64,000 nt of DNA from an uncultured Paracoccaceae bacterium (GTDB lineage Bacteria > Pseudomonadota > Alphaproteobacteria > Rhodobacterales > Rhodobacteraceae), in NCBI GenBank assembly GCA_947495295.1, contig CANLYJ010000004.1:124001-188000 (forward strand), given 5' to 3'. The translations under genes were made by a program, and so were the position numbers. Numbering within the stretch: the first letter of the stretch is position 1; each line of letters opens with the position of its first letter. Of this stretch, positions 25,556-33,510 are shown in pieces. The notes beneath the pieces were generated by a model. That model was given only the letters and a program-made list of their open reading frames with translations, was not told where the DNA came from and did not search any database.

Positions 25556-25586
25556 CTTGGTAGTCGCGTCCTGCGTGACTACCAAG
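25556..25586 (+). other. Stable hairpin between atpE and the b' gene
   Basis: CTTGGTAGTC (25556-25565) pairs perfectly with GACTACCAAG (25577-25586) around an 11-base loop. No T-run follows, so it is not a classic terminator. Its place right after the multicopy c-subunit gene suggests mRNA stabilisation or partial attenuation to set subunit ratios (inference). Confidence 0.6.
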
Positions 25587-25614
25587 TAAACTTTCAAGGT
25601 ATTCGGGGGCCATC

Positions 25615-26160
25615 ATGGCAACAGAAACAACAGAAGCCGTCGGAGCGTGCGTCGATGCAGGGGGGTCTGCCCTTGGTATGCCGCAGCTTTGCGCGGATTG
25701 GATGCCCAACCAGATTTTCTGGCTGGTGGTCACGCTGATTGCGATTTATTTTGTGATGTCACGTATTGCGCTGCCGCGCATTGGTGCCGTTCTTGCCGAA
25801 CGGTCCGGCACGATCACAAACGACATTGCTGCGGCTGAAGAGCTGAAAAACAAGGCGTCAGAAGCCGAAGCTGCTTATGAAAAGGCGCTGGTGGATGCGC
25901 GCGCTGAAGCGGCCAAGATTGTCGCCGAAGCGAAAGCCGAGATTCAGGCTGAATTGGATGTTGAGCTGCAGAAAGCAGATGCCGAAATTGCAGCTAAGAC
26001 TGCCGAAAGCGAAGCTGCCATTGCTGAAATTCGTGATGGCGCTGTCAAAAGCGTGACGCAAGTTGCCAAAGATACAGCAAAGGAATTGGTTGCTGCCATG
26101 GGTGGTGCTGCTGATGCGAAAACGATCACCGCTGCGGTGAATGCACGGATGAAAGGGTAA
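25615..26160 (+). CDS. atpG: ATP synthase F0 subunit b' (peripheral stalk)
   Basis: This 181-residue stalk protein has one N-terminal membrane segment ([19 protein letters not shown]) and a long alanine/glutamate-rich helix (about 60-160) typical of b-type subunits. Alphaproteobacteria carry two different b subunits, and the first gene after atpE is the b' form. The start ATG 25615 follows GGGGGC. It is 4 bases from the next gene. Confidence 0.9.
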   Translation: MATETTEAVGACVDAGGSALGMPQLCADWMPNQIFWLVVTLIAIYFVMSRIALPRIGAVLAERSGTITNDIAAAEELKNKASEAEAAYEKALVDARAEAAKIVAEAKAEIQAELDVELQKADAEIAAKTAESEAAIAEIRDGAVKSVTQVAKDTAKELVAAMGGAADAKTITAAVNARMKG

Positions 26161-26164
26161 CGAC

Positions 26165-26725
26165 ATGAGACTAACTCTCGCCACCCTTTTTGCCCTTGCC
26201 GCCTCACCCGCGCTGGCCGCCGGTGACAAGCCTTTCTTTTCGCTGGGCAACACCGATTTCGTCGTCACAATCGCCTTTCTGATTTTTGTCGGCATCCTGC
26301 TTTACTACAAGGTGCCGGGCCTCGTGGGCGGTATGCTCGACAAGCGTGCTGACAGCATTAAGTCCGAGCTGGACGAAGCCAAAGCGCTGCGCGAAGAGGC
26401 GCAATCTTTGCTGGCCACTTACGAGCGCAAGCAAAAGGAAGTGCAGGAACAAGCTGACAGAATCGTTGCCTCGGCCAAGGAAGAGGCAACAAATGCTGCC
26501 GCCGCTGCCAAGGATGATATCGCTGCATCAATCACACGCCGTTTGGCTGCTGCAGAGGAACAGATTGCCAGTGCGCAAGCTTCTGCCGTCAAGGACGTGC
26601 GGGATCAGGCAATCGCCGTGGCTGTTGGCGCTGCTAAGGACGTCATGGCCAAGCAGATGGACGCCAAGGCAGCCGGTGGGTTGATCGATGATGCCATCGC
26701 GACCGTTGGTGAAAAGCTTCACTAA
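26165..26725 (+). CDS. atpF: ATP synthase F0 subunit b (peripheral stalk)
   Basis: This 186-residue second b-type subunit begins with a signal-like segment (MRLTLATLFALAASPALAAG), then a membrane helix (FVVTIAFLIFVGILLYYKV) and a long charged helix reaching the C-terminus. It would pair with b' to hold F1 to F0. It is the last gene of the operon and a strong terminator follows at 26758-26790. The F1 genes are not in this window. Confidence 0.92.
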   Translation: MRLTLATLFALAASPALAAGDKPFFSLGNTDFVVTIAFLIFVGILLYYKVPGLVGGMLDKRADSIKSELDEAKALREEAQSLLATYERKQKEVQEQADRIVASAKEEATNAAAAAKDDIAASITRRLAAAEEQIASAQASAVKDVRDQAIAVAVGAAKDVMAKQMDAKAAGGLIDDAIATVGEKLH

Positions 26726-26757
26726 CGGCCAGTATGTGTATTGGTGAATTTACCGAG

Positions 26758-26790
26758 AAGCCCGGATGCCTTGACTGCATCCGGGCTTTT
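26758..26790 (+). terminator. Intrinsic terminator of the F0 operon
   Basis: A perfect 12-base stem, AAGCCCGGATGC (26758-26769) with GCATCCGGGCTT (26777-26788), encloses a 7-base loop and runs into TTTT. It lies 33 bases after the atpF stop. Confidence 0.9.
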
Positions 26791-26852
26791 CCATTGACAC
26801 CGCACTGTATCCTGATGATTTTCTTCCTCGGGGGCATCGCAGAGGATTTTGC

Positions 26853-27593
26853 ATGCCAAGCCTAAAGGTTGGACTAGTGGCGACCGCGATCTATCTGGCG
26901 GTTATTGCGATTGGCATGGCGATCACCGTGCGCGTCTATGATACCGCCTATGGTACGCCCTTGATGATCAGTCACTTCTGGGCGACCGAGTTGGTGCTGG
27001 TTTCGATCGTTCTGTTTTTCATTTGGCGTTTCTTTGGGTTCGCGCGTGCTGGGTTCGGGCCGATGAAATGGTCTGCGCTGGTTTGGTTTCTGCCTGCGTA
27101 TATCGTGCTTTTTATGATGATTGTCCGCATTGTCCCGGTTGTTGCCAGCGGTCATCTGACGCCGGACCAAATGCGGCTGCTCGGGTGGATCACGCTGACC
27201 ACATTTCTTATCGGGTTTTCTGAAGAGGTGCTGTTCAGGGGCATCCTGCTGCGTGGTGCAATGGCCAGTTTGACGGTGATCCAGGCCATGTTTTTAAGTA
27301 CTGTGGCTTTCTCTCTGCTACACGCCGTCAATGTTTTCGGCGGGCTACCATTGGGCGCGATGATCTATCAATTGGCATTCACCTTCATTGTCGGTTTTTT
27401 CCTTGCGCCGCTGGCGTTGCGTCTTGGGAATTTATGGCCGCTGATCATCTGGCACTGGTTGTGGGACCTTGCTTTGTTTGCAGGCGATTATCTGGGGGTA
27501 TCGCAACCGCTGATCCTTACCGGACTAATGCTGCAGGTCGTTATTGCGTTGACGATGTGGAGCGTGGAGATGCGTCGCAGCGCTAGCGCTTGA
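26853..27593 (+). CDS. CPBP-family intramembrane metalloprotease (CAAX-like)
   Basis: This 246-residue polytopic membrane protein has the ABI/CAAX family motifs: EEVLFRG (about 125-131), a conserved His in FSLLHAVN (about 152) and the terminal HW in IIWHWLWD (about 200). Six to seven membrane segments are visible. Bacterial members process peptides or bacteriocin-related substrates, or are of unknown function. The gene end overlaps the convergent GntR gene by 11 bases. Confidence 0.85.
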   Translation: MPSLKVGLVATAIYLAVIAIGMAITVRVYDTAYGTPLMISHFWATELVLVSIVLFFIWRFFGFARAGFGPMKWSALVWFLPAYIVLFMMIVRIVPVVASGHLTPDQMRLLGWITLTTFLIGFSEEVLFRGILLRGAMASLTVIQAMFLSTVAFSLLHAVNVFGGLPLGAMIYQLAFTFIVGFFLAPLALRLGNLWPLIIWHWLWDLALFAGDYLGVSQPLILTGLMLQVVIALTMWSVEMRRSASA

Positions 27594-28350
27594 CCTCATG
27601 TTCAAACCGTTTTTGAGCGAATGTTTCGTTTCGGTCTGCCTTTTGCTGATCCGACAGCGCCGTCTTGACGAAATGCAGATGCGTTTCAACTGCGGCCCGC
27701 GCGCCTTCGGGGTCACGCGCCTGTAATGCCTCGTTAATGGCCCGATGTTGATCCAACAGCGCGTCACGCGTCATGCGTTGTTTGAACATAATCGCCCGGT
27801 TATAGAACACACCTTCGCGCAGCAGTTCATACATGGAACGCATCATGTGCAGCATGACGATGTTATGGCTTGCCTCGATAATCGACAGGTGAAAATCGGC
27901 ATCAAGATGGGCCTCGTCAGCAGGGTTACGCTTCTGATGCGCCGCTTCCATCTTGGCGAAAATCGCATCAATGACCTTTAGGTCGGTATCGCTGGCAAGG
28001 CGGGCCGCCCGTTCGGCAGCCAGCCCTTCCATATCTCGGCGAAAGCTGAGGTAGTCGAAAACAGCCTCGTCATGTGACGCAAATAGTTTGATCAGGGCGG
28101 GCGAAAACGCAGATCCAAGCACATCGGCCACGTAAACGCCTGCACCGGCCCGAGAGGCCAGTAATCCGCGCTCCTGAAGATCGGCCAACGCCTCGCGCAA
28201 GGATGGCCGTGAAACGCCCATACGCTCGCTTAACTCCCGTTCTGAGGGCAGGCGTTCACCCGGACGAAGTATACCGCGCAAGATCAGTTCTTCGATCTGG
28301 CGGATCACGCCGTGGGATAGTTTTTCTTGTTGGATGGGTTCGAATGGCAT
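27583..28350 (-). CDS. GntR-family FCD regulator, candidate glycolate-regulator (GlcC-like)
   Basis: This 255-residue regulator has a winged helix (LSHGVIRQIEELILRG...LPSERELSERMGVSRPSLREALADLQERGLL) and an FCD domain with DADFHLSIIEASHN, the PdhR/LldR/GlcC subgroup pattern. ATG 28350 (MPFEPIQQEK) is preferred; a GTG at 28362 is also in frame. Just upstream lies a palindrome (28367-28386) that recurs almost exactly in the glcD promoter at 45335. That shared site suggests autoregulation and control of the glycolate oxidase operon, as a GlcC-like protein would do. The link is inferred from the site alone. Confidence 0.87.
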   Translation of the reverse strand: MPFEPIQQEKLSHGVIRQIEELILRGILRPGERLPSERELSERMGVSRPSLREALADLQERGLLASRAGAGVYVADVLGSAFSPALIKLFASHDEAVFDYLSFRRDMEGLAAERAARLASDTDLKVIDAIFAKMEAAHQKRNPADEAHLDADFHLSIIEASHNIVMLHMMRSMYELLREGVFYNRAIMFKQRMTRDALLDQHRAINEALQARDPEGARAAVETHLHFVKTALSDQQKADRNETFAQKRFEHEVKR

Positions 28351-28366
28351 GTGAATATCCACTGTG

Positions 28367-28386
28367 ATTGGTCAGATTATATGACC
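28367..28386. promoter_or_regulatory. Operator-like site upstream of the GntR gene (GGTCA-N7-TGACC)
   Basis: The inverted repeat GGTCA (28370-28374 region) and TGACC (28382-28386 region), separated by 7 bases, lies 17 bases upstream of the GntR ATG. Seventeen of twenty bases match the site at 45335-45354 in the glcD promoter, including ATTGGT, the central TTATAT and ACC. Confidence 0.6.
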
Positions 28387-28403
28387 GCATTCCCGGTGTC
28401 ACA

Positions 28404-28437
28404 ACAAAAAAGGGCCGCCCGTTTGGGCGACCCTTTC
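28404..28437 (-). terminator. Intrinsic terminator of the OmpA-like lipoprotein gene
   Basis: Read leftward, GAAAGGGTCGCCC, a 4-base loop and GGGCGGCCC form a stem with one mismatch, followed by TTTTTTG. It lies 20 bases after the lipoprotein stop, which fits a rho-independent terminator on the minus strand. Confidence 0.85.
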
Positions 28438-28456
28438 AAAGCATTTTTTGGCCAGA

Positions 28457-29113
28457 TCAGTTTGGTGTAATGATGATCTCGACCCGGCGGTTTGCCTGAC
28501 GGCCTGCATCCGTTGCGTTCGACGCCACTGGCTGGGTTAGACCCGCGCCAAGCGACCGAATGCGCGACGATGACACGCCACCATTGATCAGCACTGATGA
28601 CACGGCTTGTGCCCGGCGCTGCGACAGATCCTGGTTAAATGCAGCGGAGCCGACATTGTCGGTATGGCCGATCACGTTGACCGTTGTGTCAGGATAGTTG
28701 TTCAATGAATTGGCAACGATCCGCAATTCATTCTGCGACTGGCTCGAAACAGCGGTGCTGTTGGTTGCAAACAACAGATCTTGCGACAGAACCACAACAA
28801 GGTTGCTGCCATTGTTGGATACACCAACATCGTTACGCAGCTCGCGGCGCAGTTCTTCTGCTTGCTTGTCGAGGTTGTTGCCAACGGCGGCGCCAACGCC
28901 CGCGCCAAGTGCGGCACCGATCAGTGCTGCCTGATTACGTTCGCGGTTGGATCCATCATTATTGGCCAATGCACCCACAACTGCGCCACCAAGTGCGCCA
29001 ATGGCGGCACCTTGCTGGGTGTTCTGGTTCGCATTCGGGCCGGTCGGGTCACATGCGGCCACCAGCGTCAGGGATGCGGCGGCAAGCACGAGTGGGAATT
29101 TCGAAATCATCAT
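28457..29113 (-). CDS. OmpA-family outer-membrane lipoprotein (YiaD-like)
   Basis: This 218-residue protein begins with a lipoprotein signal (MMISKFPLVLAAASLTLVAAC) whose lipobox ends VAAC. Two glycine-zipper stretches follow (GAAIGALGGAVVGAL and ALIGAALGAGVGAAVG, about 40-85), then an OmpA-like peptidoglycan-binding domain with VIGHTDNVGS, LSQRRAQAV and NRRVEIII. It should be anchored in the outer membrane and tie it to the cell wall. The frame extends to 29350 but the lipoprotein start at 29113 (or 29110) is preferred. Confidence 0.9.
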   Translation of the reverse strand: MMISKFPLVLAAASLTLVAACDPTGPNANQNTQQGAAIGALGGAVVGALANNDGSNRERNQAALIGAALGAGVGAAVGNNLDKQAEELRRELRNDVGVSNNGSNLVVVLSQDLLFATNSTAVSSQSQNELRIVANSLNNYPDTTVNVIGHTDNVGSAAFNQDLSQRRAQAVSSVLINGGVSSSRIRSLGAGLTQPVASNATDAGRQANRRVEIIITPN

Positions 29114-29235
29114 AGTTATATTTCCATTTGATACAGATGCGCGAAGTTGCGCGGTAGGATGGGACAACTTATGCCCGTTCTTTTGATGATATCCAATAAC
29201 GGCGTTGCGATGGGCCAGAATTTGCCCATTCCTGA

Positions 29236-30078
29236 TCACATGGTTGAAACATCCGCCCGCGCGCTTTCCCAAGCTAACATGGCCCGCTTCACTGGAAGAC
29301 CCCAGTGATAACCGCCCAAAGCGCCGGATTTGCGCAAGGCCCTGTGACATGGGATCAACCAGCTAACGGGGTTACGACCCACCGCTGTTCCCACGGCGCG
29401 CACGGCTTTGGGGTTACCGATGGATTGCGCGATTTCAGAGTAGGTTGTGACATGGCCCGATGGAATGGTTAGCAACGCCTCCCACACTTTCAACTGAAAT
29501 GGCGCGCCGATCATGTGCAATTGCGTTTCGCCGGTCATGCCCAATGCGGCCGTGGCCCATTTGTTCAGCCGCGCCGCATCCTCAACAAAGTTGGCTTGCG
29601 GCCAACGCGATTGCAGATCAGTCATTGCCGCGTCGGGACCGGATTCGGCGGCGAAAGCCAGCCCGCAAATGCCGCGTTCTGTACCCATCACAAGTGCTGG
29701 GCCAAAGTGGCTTTCAAACCAGCCCCAATAGATCGTCAGGTCCGCGCCGTCGCGGGCATAATCACCGGGGCTCATCGCCTCCCATCTGACGAAAAGATCA
29801 TGCAGGCGTCCGCTACCAGATAGACCAACGGCATGGGATGTTTCCAGCGTCGTGAACCGTTCGCGTAGCAGCGATTTCGCGTGGGACAATGTCAGGTACT
29901 GCTGATAGCGCTTCGGCGACACGCCGACCCAGGTGGAAAACAGCCGTTGGAAATGCGCCGGGCTCATTTTCATGTCGGCCGCAAGATCGGCAAGGCTAAG
30001 CTGTGTGTCATCTGCCGCATCGATCGCTTCGATCGCCCGCCGCATGACCTGATAATGATATGTTTGTGTATGTTCCAT
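29236..30078 (-). CDS. Ada-like methyltransferase: AraC domain plus O6-methylguanine-DNA methyltransferase
   Basis: This 280-residue protein joins an N-terminal AraC-type DNA-binding domain (about 10-105, LADLAADMKMSPAHFQRLFSTWVGVSPKRY in parts) to a methylguanine methyltransferase domain (about 185-270). The methyl-accepting Cys244 sits in IPCHRAL. Full Ada has an extra N-terminal zinc domain that takes methyl groups from phosphotriesters and switches on transcription; that domain is absent. ATG 30078 (MEHTQTYHYQ) is the sensible start. It should repair O6-alkylguanine; whether it still acts as a regulator is unclear. Divergent from nth, another repair gene. Confidence 0.88.
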   Translation of the reverse strand: MEHTQTYHYQVMRRAIEAIDAADDTQLSLADLAADMKMSPAHFQRLFSTWVGVSPKRYQQYLTLSHAKSLLRERFTTLETSHAVGLSGSGRLHDLFVRWEAMSPGDYARDGADLTIYWGWFESHFGPALVMGTERGICGLAFAAESGPDAAMTDLQSRWPQANFVEDAARLNKWATAALGMTGETQLHMIGAPFQLKVWEALLTIPSGHVTTYSEIAQSIGNPKAVRAVGTAVGRNPVSWLIPCHRALRKSGALGGYHWGLPVKRAMLAWESARADVSTM

Positions 30079-30173
30079 GTCTGTCAAATTAGGGGTTTGC
30101 CTGCCGTCACGCGACCCGGAAATTGCGCATCTGATACTTGCCCTGTTCCCACATGGCGGGCATATGAGGGGAT

Positions 30174-30818
30174 ATGGCAAAACAGCTTGATTATCATACC
30201 ATTCGCGAGATTTTTGACAGGTTCTATCATGCGGAACCTGAACCGAAGGGCGAATTGGAACATGTGAATGTCTACACCTTGGTTGTAGCCGTTGCCCTGT
30301 CGGCACAAGCCACGGATGCGGGGGTGAACAAAGCAACCCGGGCCTTGTTCAAGATTGCCGATACCCCGCAAAAGATGCTTGATCTGGGCCTCGACGGTGT
30401 GACCGAGCATATCAAGACCATCGGCCTGTTTCGACAAAAGGCCAAGAATGTCATCAAAATGAGCCAGATCCTGGTTGATGAATATGAGGGCGAGGTCCCC
30501 AATTCCCGCGCTGCCCTGCAATCGCTACCAGGCGTTGGTCGCAAGACGGCCAATGTCGTGCTGAATATGTGGTGGAAACAGCCCGCTCAAGCCGTGGATA
30601 CGCATATCTTTCGGTTTGGCAATCGCAGCGGCGTCGCGGTGGGCAAGGACGTCAACGCGGTTGAACGCGCCATCGAAGACCATATTCCAGCCGATTTCCA
30701 ACAACATGCACATCACTGGATGATCCTGCATGGGCGCTATACCTGCGTCGCCCGTAAACCCAAATGCGCGGCCTGTCTGATCCGCGATCTCTGTCAATTT
30801 GAGGATAAGAACTTATGA
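30174..30818 (+). CDS. nth: Endonuclease III (DNA glycosylase/AP lyase)
   Basis: This 214-residue base-excision repair enzyme removes oxidised pyrimidines. The helix-hairpin-helix is LPGVGRKTANVV with the catalytic Lys, the catalytic Asp is in AVDTHIFR, and the C-terminal 4Fe-4S ligands follow C-X6-C-X2-C-X5-C (CVARKPKCAACLIRDLC). Length is typical. ATGA couples it to the kinase gene downstream. Confidence 0.95.
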   Translation: MAKQLDYHTIREIFDRFYHAEPEPKGELEHVNVYTLVVAVALSAQATDAGVNKATRALFKIADTPQKMLDLGLDGVTEHIKTIGLFRQKAKNVIKMSQILVDEYEGEVPNSRAALQSLPGVGRKTANVVLNMWWKQPAQAVDTHIFRFGNRSGVAVGKDVNAVERAIEDHIPADFQQHAHHWMILHGRYTCVARKPKCAACLIRDLCQFEDKNL

Positions 30819-31804
30819 GTAATTACAATGTGATCGGGATCGGTAACGCCATTGTCGACGTCATCAGCCATGGCGAAGACACGTTTCTGGATCTGATGGG
30901 GATCGAAAAGGGCATCATGCAATTGGTCGAACGCGACCGTGCAGAGGTGCTGTATGGCGCGATGAAAGACCGCGTCGAAACGCCGGGCGGATCGGTGGCA
31001 AATACCATCGCTGGGCTGGGCAGCCTCGGCTTGTCCACCGCCTTCATTGGGAAGGTCAAAGATGACGCTTTGGGTCGGTTTTATGCGAAGGGCATGGAGG
31101 ATGCGGGAACCGCCTTTCCAAACCCGCCCGTCGCAGAGGCGGAGGCGCCGACTTCACGCTCGATGATCTTTGTCTCGCCCGATGGCGAAAGATCAATGAA
31201 CACCTATTTGGGGGCGGGGGCCGATCTGGCAGAACATGATGTGCCGTCGGGTGTGTTTGCAGGCGGGCAGGTGCTGTTCCTCGAAGGATATCTGTTTGAT
31301 AAGCCGCATGGGAAAACCGCCTTTGCCGAAGCCGCGCGTCAGATGCGTGCGCATGGCGGCAAGGCTGGGATTACCTTGTCGGACCCGTTTTGTGCCGACA
31401 GACACCGCGCGGATTTTCAACGCTTGATCACGGATGACATGGATTTTGTCATCGGGAACGAGGCCGAATGGACCACCCTTTACGAAACTACCGACCTGTC
31501 GGCGGCCTTGGCACAGGCCAGTAGCCATTGCGAAACCGTGGTCTGTACGCGGTCCGGTGATCCGGTTTTATTGATGCAAGGTGATACGCGGGTCGAGGTG
31601 CCGGTGACGCGGGTTGTACCCGTTGATGCGACCGGCGCGGGCGATCAGTTCGCGGCCGGGTTCCTATATGGCTATGTGACCGGACAACCGTTGGAAACCA
31701 GCGGCCGGATGGGCGTGATGGCAGCGGCAGAGGTAATCGGTCATATCGGTCCTAGACCCAAAGCGGATATGAAAACTATGTTTCAGGAAGCCGGACTGAT
31801 CTGA
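30815..31804 (+). CDS. PfkB-family carbohydrate kinase, adenosine kinase-like
   Basis: This 329-residue kinase opens NVIGIGNAIVDVISHG, has the glycine-rich GGSVANTIAGLGSLG (about 57-71) and the PfkB signature DATGAGDQFAAGF (about 270) with the catalytic Asp. The N-terminus and the large lid resemble bacterial adenosine kinases, but ribokinase-type activity is possible. It overlaps nth by 4 bases. Its 3' end overlaps the convergent gene by 29 bases. Confidence 0.88.
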   Translation: MSNYNVIGIGNAIVDVISHGEDTFLDLMGIEKGIMQLVERDRAEVLYGAMKDRVETPGGSVANTIAGLGSLGLSTAFIGKVKDDALGRFYAKGMEDAGTAFPNPPVAEAEAPTSRSMIFVSPDGERSMNTYLGAGADLAEHDVPSGVFAGGQVLFLEGYLFDKPHGKTAFAEAARQMRAHGGKAGITLSDPFCADRHRADFQRLITDDMDFVIGNEAEWTTLYETTDLSAALAQASSHCETVVCTRSGDPVLLMQGDTRVEVPVTRVVPVDATGAGDQFAAGFLYGYVTGQPLETSGRMGVMAAAEVIGHIGPRPKADMKTMFQEAGLI

Positions 31805-32489
31805 GCCAAAGCTGGTCCAGTGCATCAATTGCGCGCGTGTCAAAGCGGGCTTCTTCTTTCCAGTATTTGCCGGACGGGACGTAGTAACCAAGCCGTTCTT
31901 CTTCTGCCAAGGCAGCACTGACTGCCGCCATGTCAAATGTTGGCGGCGTGGTATCCGCAACAGTTTGTGGTGTGGCGCGCGGGAACAACAGGCGACTGTC
32001 GTCTTGGGACAAGTTGACCATGGTGCAGCCCTGCTTGGCGGCCATGGCCATCAGGCGCGCCGACTTCGCCTCTAGGCTGCGCAAGGATATGTCCGCGCGC
32101 AACGGGTCAGCCGTGCCGGTGCCATAGAAGTGGGTTTCATTCCCTTTGGGATACACCATATCGCATCCCAACACGGCGATGACCTTGGGTTTTAGCGCAG
32201 CAAGCGCCCAGTAGCTGGCGGTGAAGGCCATGGTTCCACCGGCATAAACAAAACCACCGAGCGTGTTTTGCAATGGCACATATTCCGCTGCCCGAATGAT
32301 CCGCTGCCCGGGACGCAAATCGACAGGCTGGCGTTCGCGGCCGAAATCATCGGGAAAGATCAGGTCATCCCAGTCAGGACGCACAGCCCATGCATTATTG
32401 ATGGCCACGATCCTGTCAAACGGATCACGCGGCCAGTCACGGCAGCTCACCACATTCGGCCCACTGCCAAGGATAAGCACGACGGACAT
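31776..32489 (-). CDS. Unrecognised protein with Rossmann-like start, next to glycan genes
   Basis: I cannot name a family for this 237-residue protein. It begins VVLILGSGPNVVSC, a glycine-rich turn after a beta strand, and then IVAINNAWAVRPDWDDLIFPDDF, which is reminiscent of DUF115-like or sialyltransferase-like folds where a name-binding loop precedes an aspartate pair. VIAVLGCDMVYPKGNETHFYG is the most characteristic central stretch. No membrane segment or signal peptide is seen. The sulfotransferase and glycosyltransferase genes beside it suggest a role in surface polysaccharide work. Its 3' end overlaps the kinase gene. Confidence 0.8.
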   Translation of the reverse strand: MSVVLILGSGPNVVSCRDWPRDPFDRIVAINNAWAVRPDWDDLIFPDDFGRERQPVDLRPGQRIIRAAEYVPLQNTLGGFVYAGGTMAFTASYWALAALKPKVIAVLGCDMVYPKGNETHFYGTGTADPLRADISLRSLEAKSARLMAMAAKQGCTMVNLSQDDSRLLFPRATPQTVADTTPPTFDMAAVSAALAEEERLGYYVPSGKYWKEEARFDTRAIDALDQLWLRSVRLPET

Positions 32490-32553
32490 TGGCCCACCTT
32501 TTTGGTTTCTATAGATATATTTAGTATCCGCAGTTCAACTGACAAGACGCAGG

Positions 32554-33372
32554 TTATTGCCCCAGCTTGGCGTGTACCTCGTCCAGATCAATCTCGCCAA
32601 TCGGCATTTTGTTGGCCGGGTTTTCGAAATCATATTTGAAGATGTTGAAGTCCTTCTTGTAGATTTCGTAGATCAGATGCATCGACAGATCGTCGAAGTA
32701 ATCTTCAACCGGGTGTGCCCGTTTCGGTCCATGCCCCTCGCTTTCGTTGAAGCGGGGGATTGTGTTCAGGTCAATCGGATGGGCCGTTTCGATCGCGCCC
32801 AACACATCCTTCATTCCATCGTTGAACTGTTCCGTCCAAAAGATTTTGTCATAGCGCCCGCCATTGACGATATAGGTCGAGATATGGCCAGACATGGCCG
32901 ACCAGTGGATGTCCGGTTCCATCGGGCGCCGCCACCGAATGGTGTCGCGGGCAAATAGCAGAAACCGACGAAACGATTTGATCTGGTCAAATTCAAAGCC
33001 ACTTTCCGGTTCACCCACCTCGATCCCGTATTTCTGGATCAAAAGCGGGACGAGGTTGCCCCGATACCGTTTGCCGTTGCGCTGAATGCCGCAAATCTTG
33101 TCAAAAAAGGATGACAGAATCCGCGTGTAGGGGTTGCGCACACAGGTGAAGGCATAGCTTTTGTGGTCTGTTACATTGCTGCTGATGATCGGCTGGCTGT
33201 TATCCAGTGCCCATTTGTGAATCCCGTTCTTGGCGTCGTGGATGTCGCCATCATAGAACGCGCCATGATCGGAAAAATACATGATCTGGCCAATGGTCGA
33301 GCAGGCGCATTTGGGCACAACGCGGTACACCACACTTTCGCTTTCTGTCATCCACGTGCCGGGAAAACCCAT
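32554..33372 (-). CDS. Sulfotransferase (family 2-like carbohydrate sulfotransferase)
   Basis: This 272-residue protein contains the two PAPS-binding motifs of carbohydrate sulfotransferases: the 5'-phosphosulfate loop VVPKCACSTIGQIM (about 18-31) and the 3'-phosphate motif FTCVRNPYTRILSSFFD (about 74-90). It would transfer sulfate to a glycan, perhaps the cell-surface polysaccharide built with the neighbouring glycosyltransferase. ATG 33372 is used. The 138-base divergent gap (33373-33510) must hold promoters but shows no clear motif. Confidence 0.83.
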   Translation of the reverse strand: MGFPGTWMTESESVVYRVVPKCACSTIGQIMYFSDHGAFYDGDIHDAKNGIHKWALDNSQPIISSNVTDHKSYAFTCVRNPYTRILSSFFDKICGIQRNGKRYRGNLVPLLIQKYGIEVGEPESGFEFDQIKSFRRFLLFARDTIRWRRPMEPDIHWSAMSGHISTYIVNGGRYDKIFWTEQFNDGMKDVLGAIETAHPIDLNTIPRFNESEGHGPKRAHPVEDYFDDLSMHLIYEIYKKDFNIFKYDFENPANKMPIGEIDLDEVHAKLGQ

Positions 33373-33510
33373 TGTTCATGCCTCCGCCGTCCAAGAAACA
33401 GTACTTGATCACCTATGAAACCACTAAAGAGCAAAGAAACCCTGTATATTCAACGGCTCTTCGCTGTATGACAGGAAAAACGGGATCAAATCGGGACCAA
33501 ATCACGCGCG

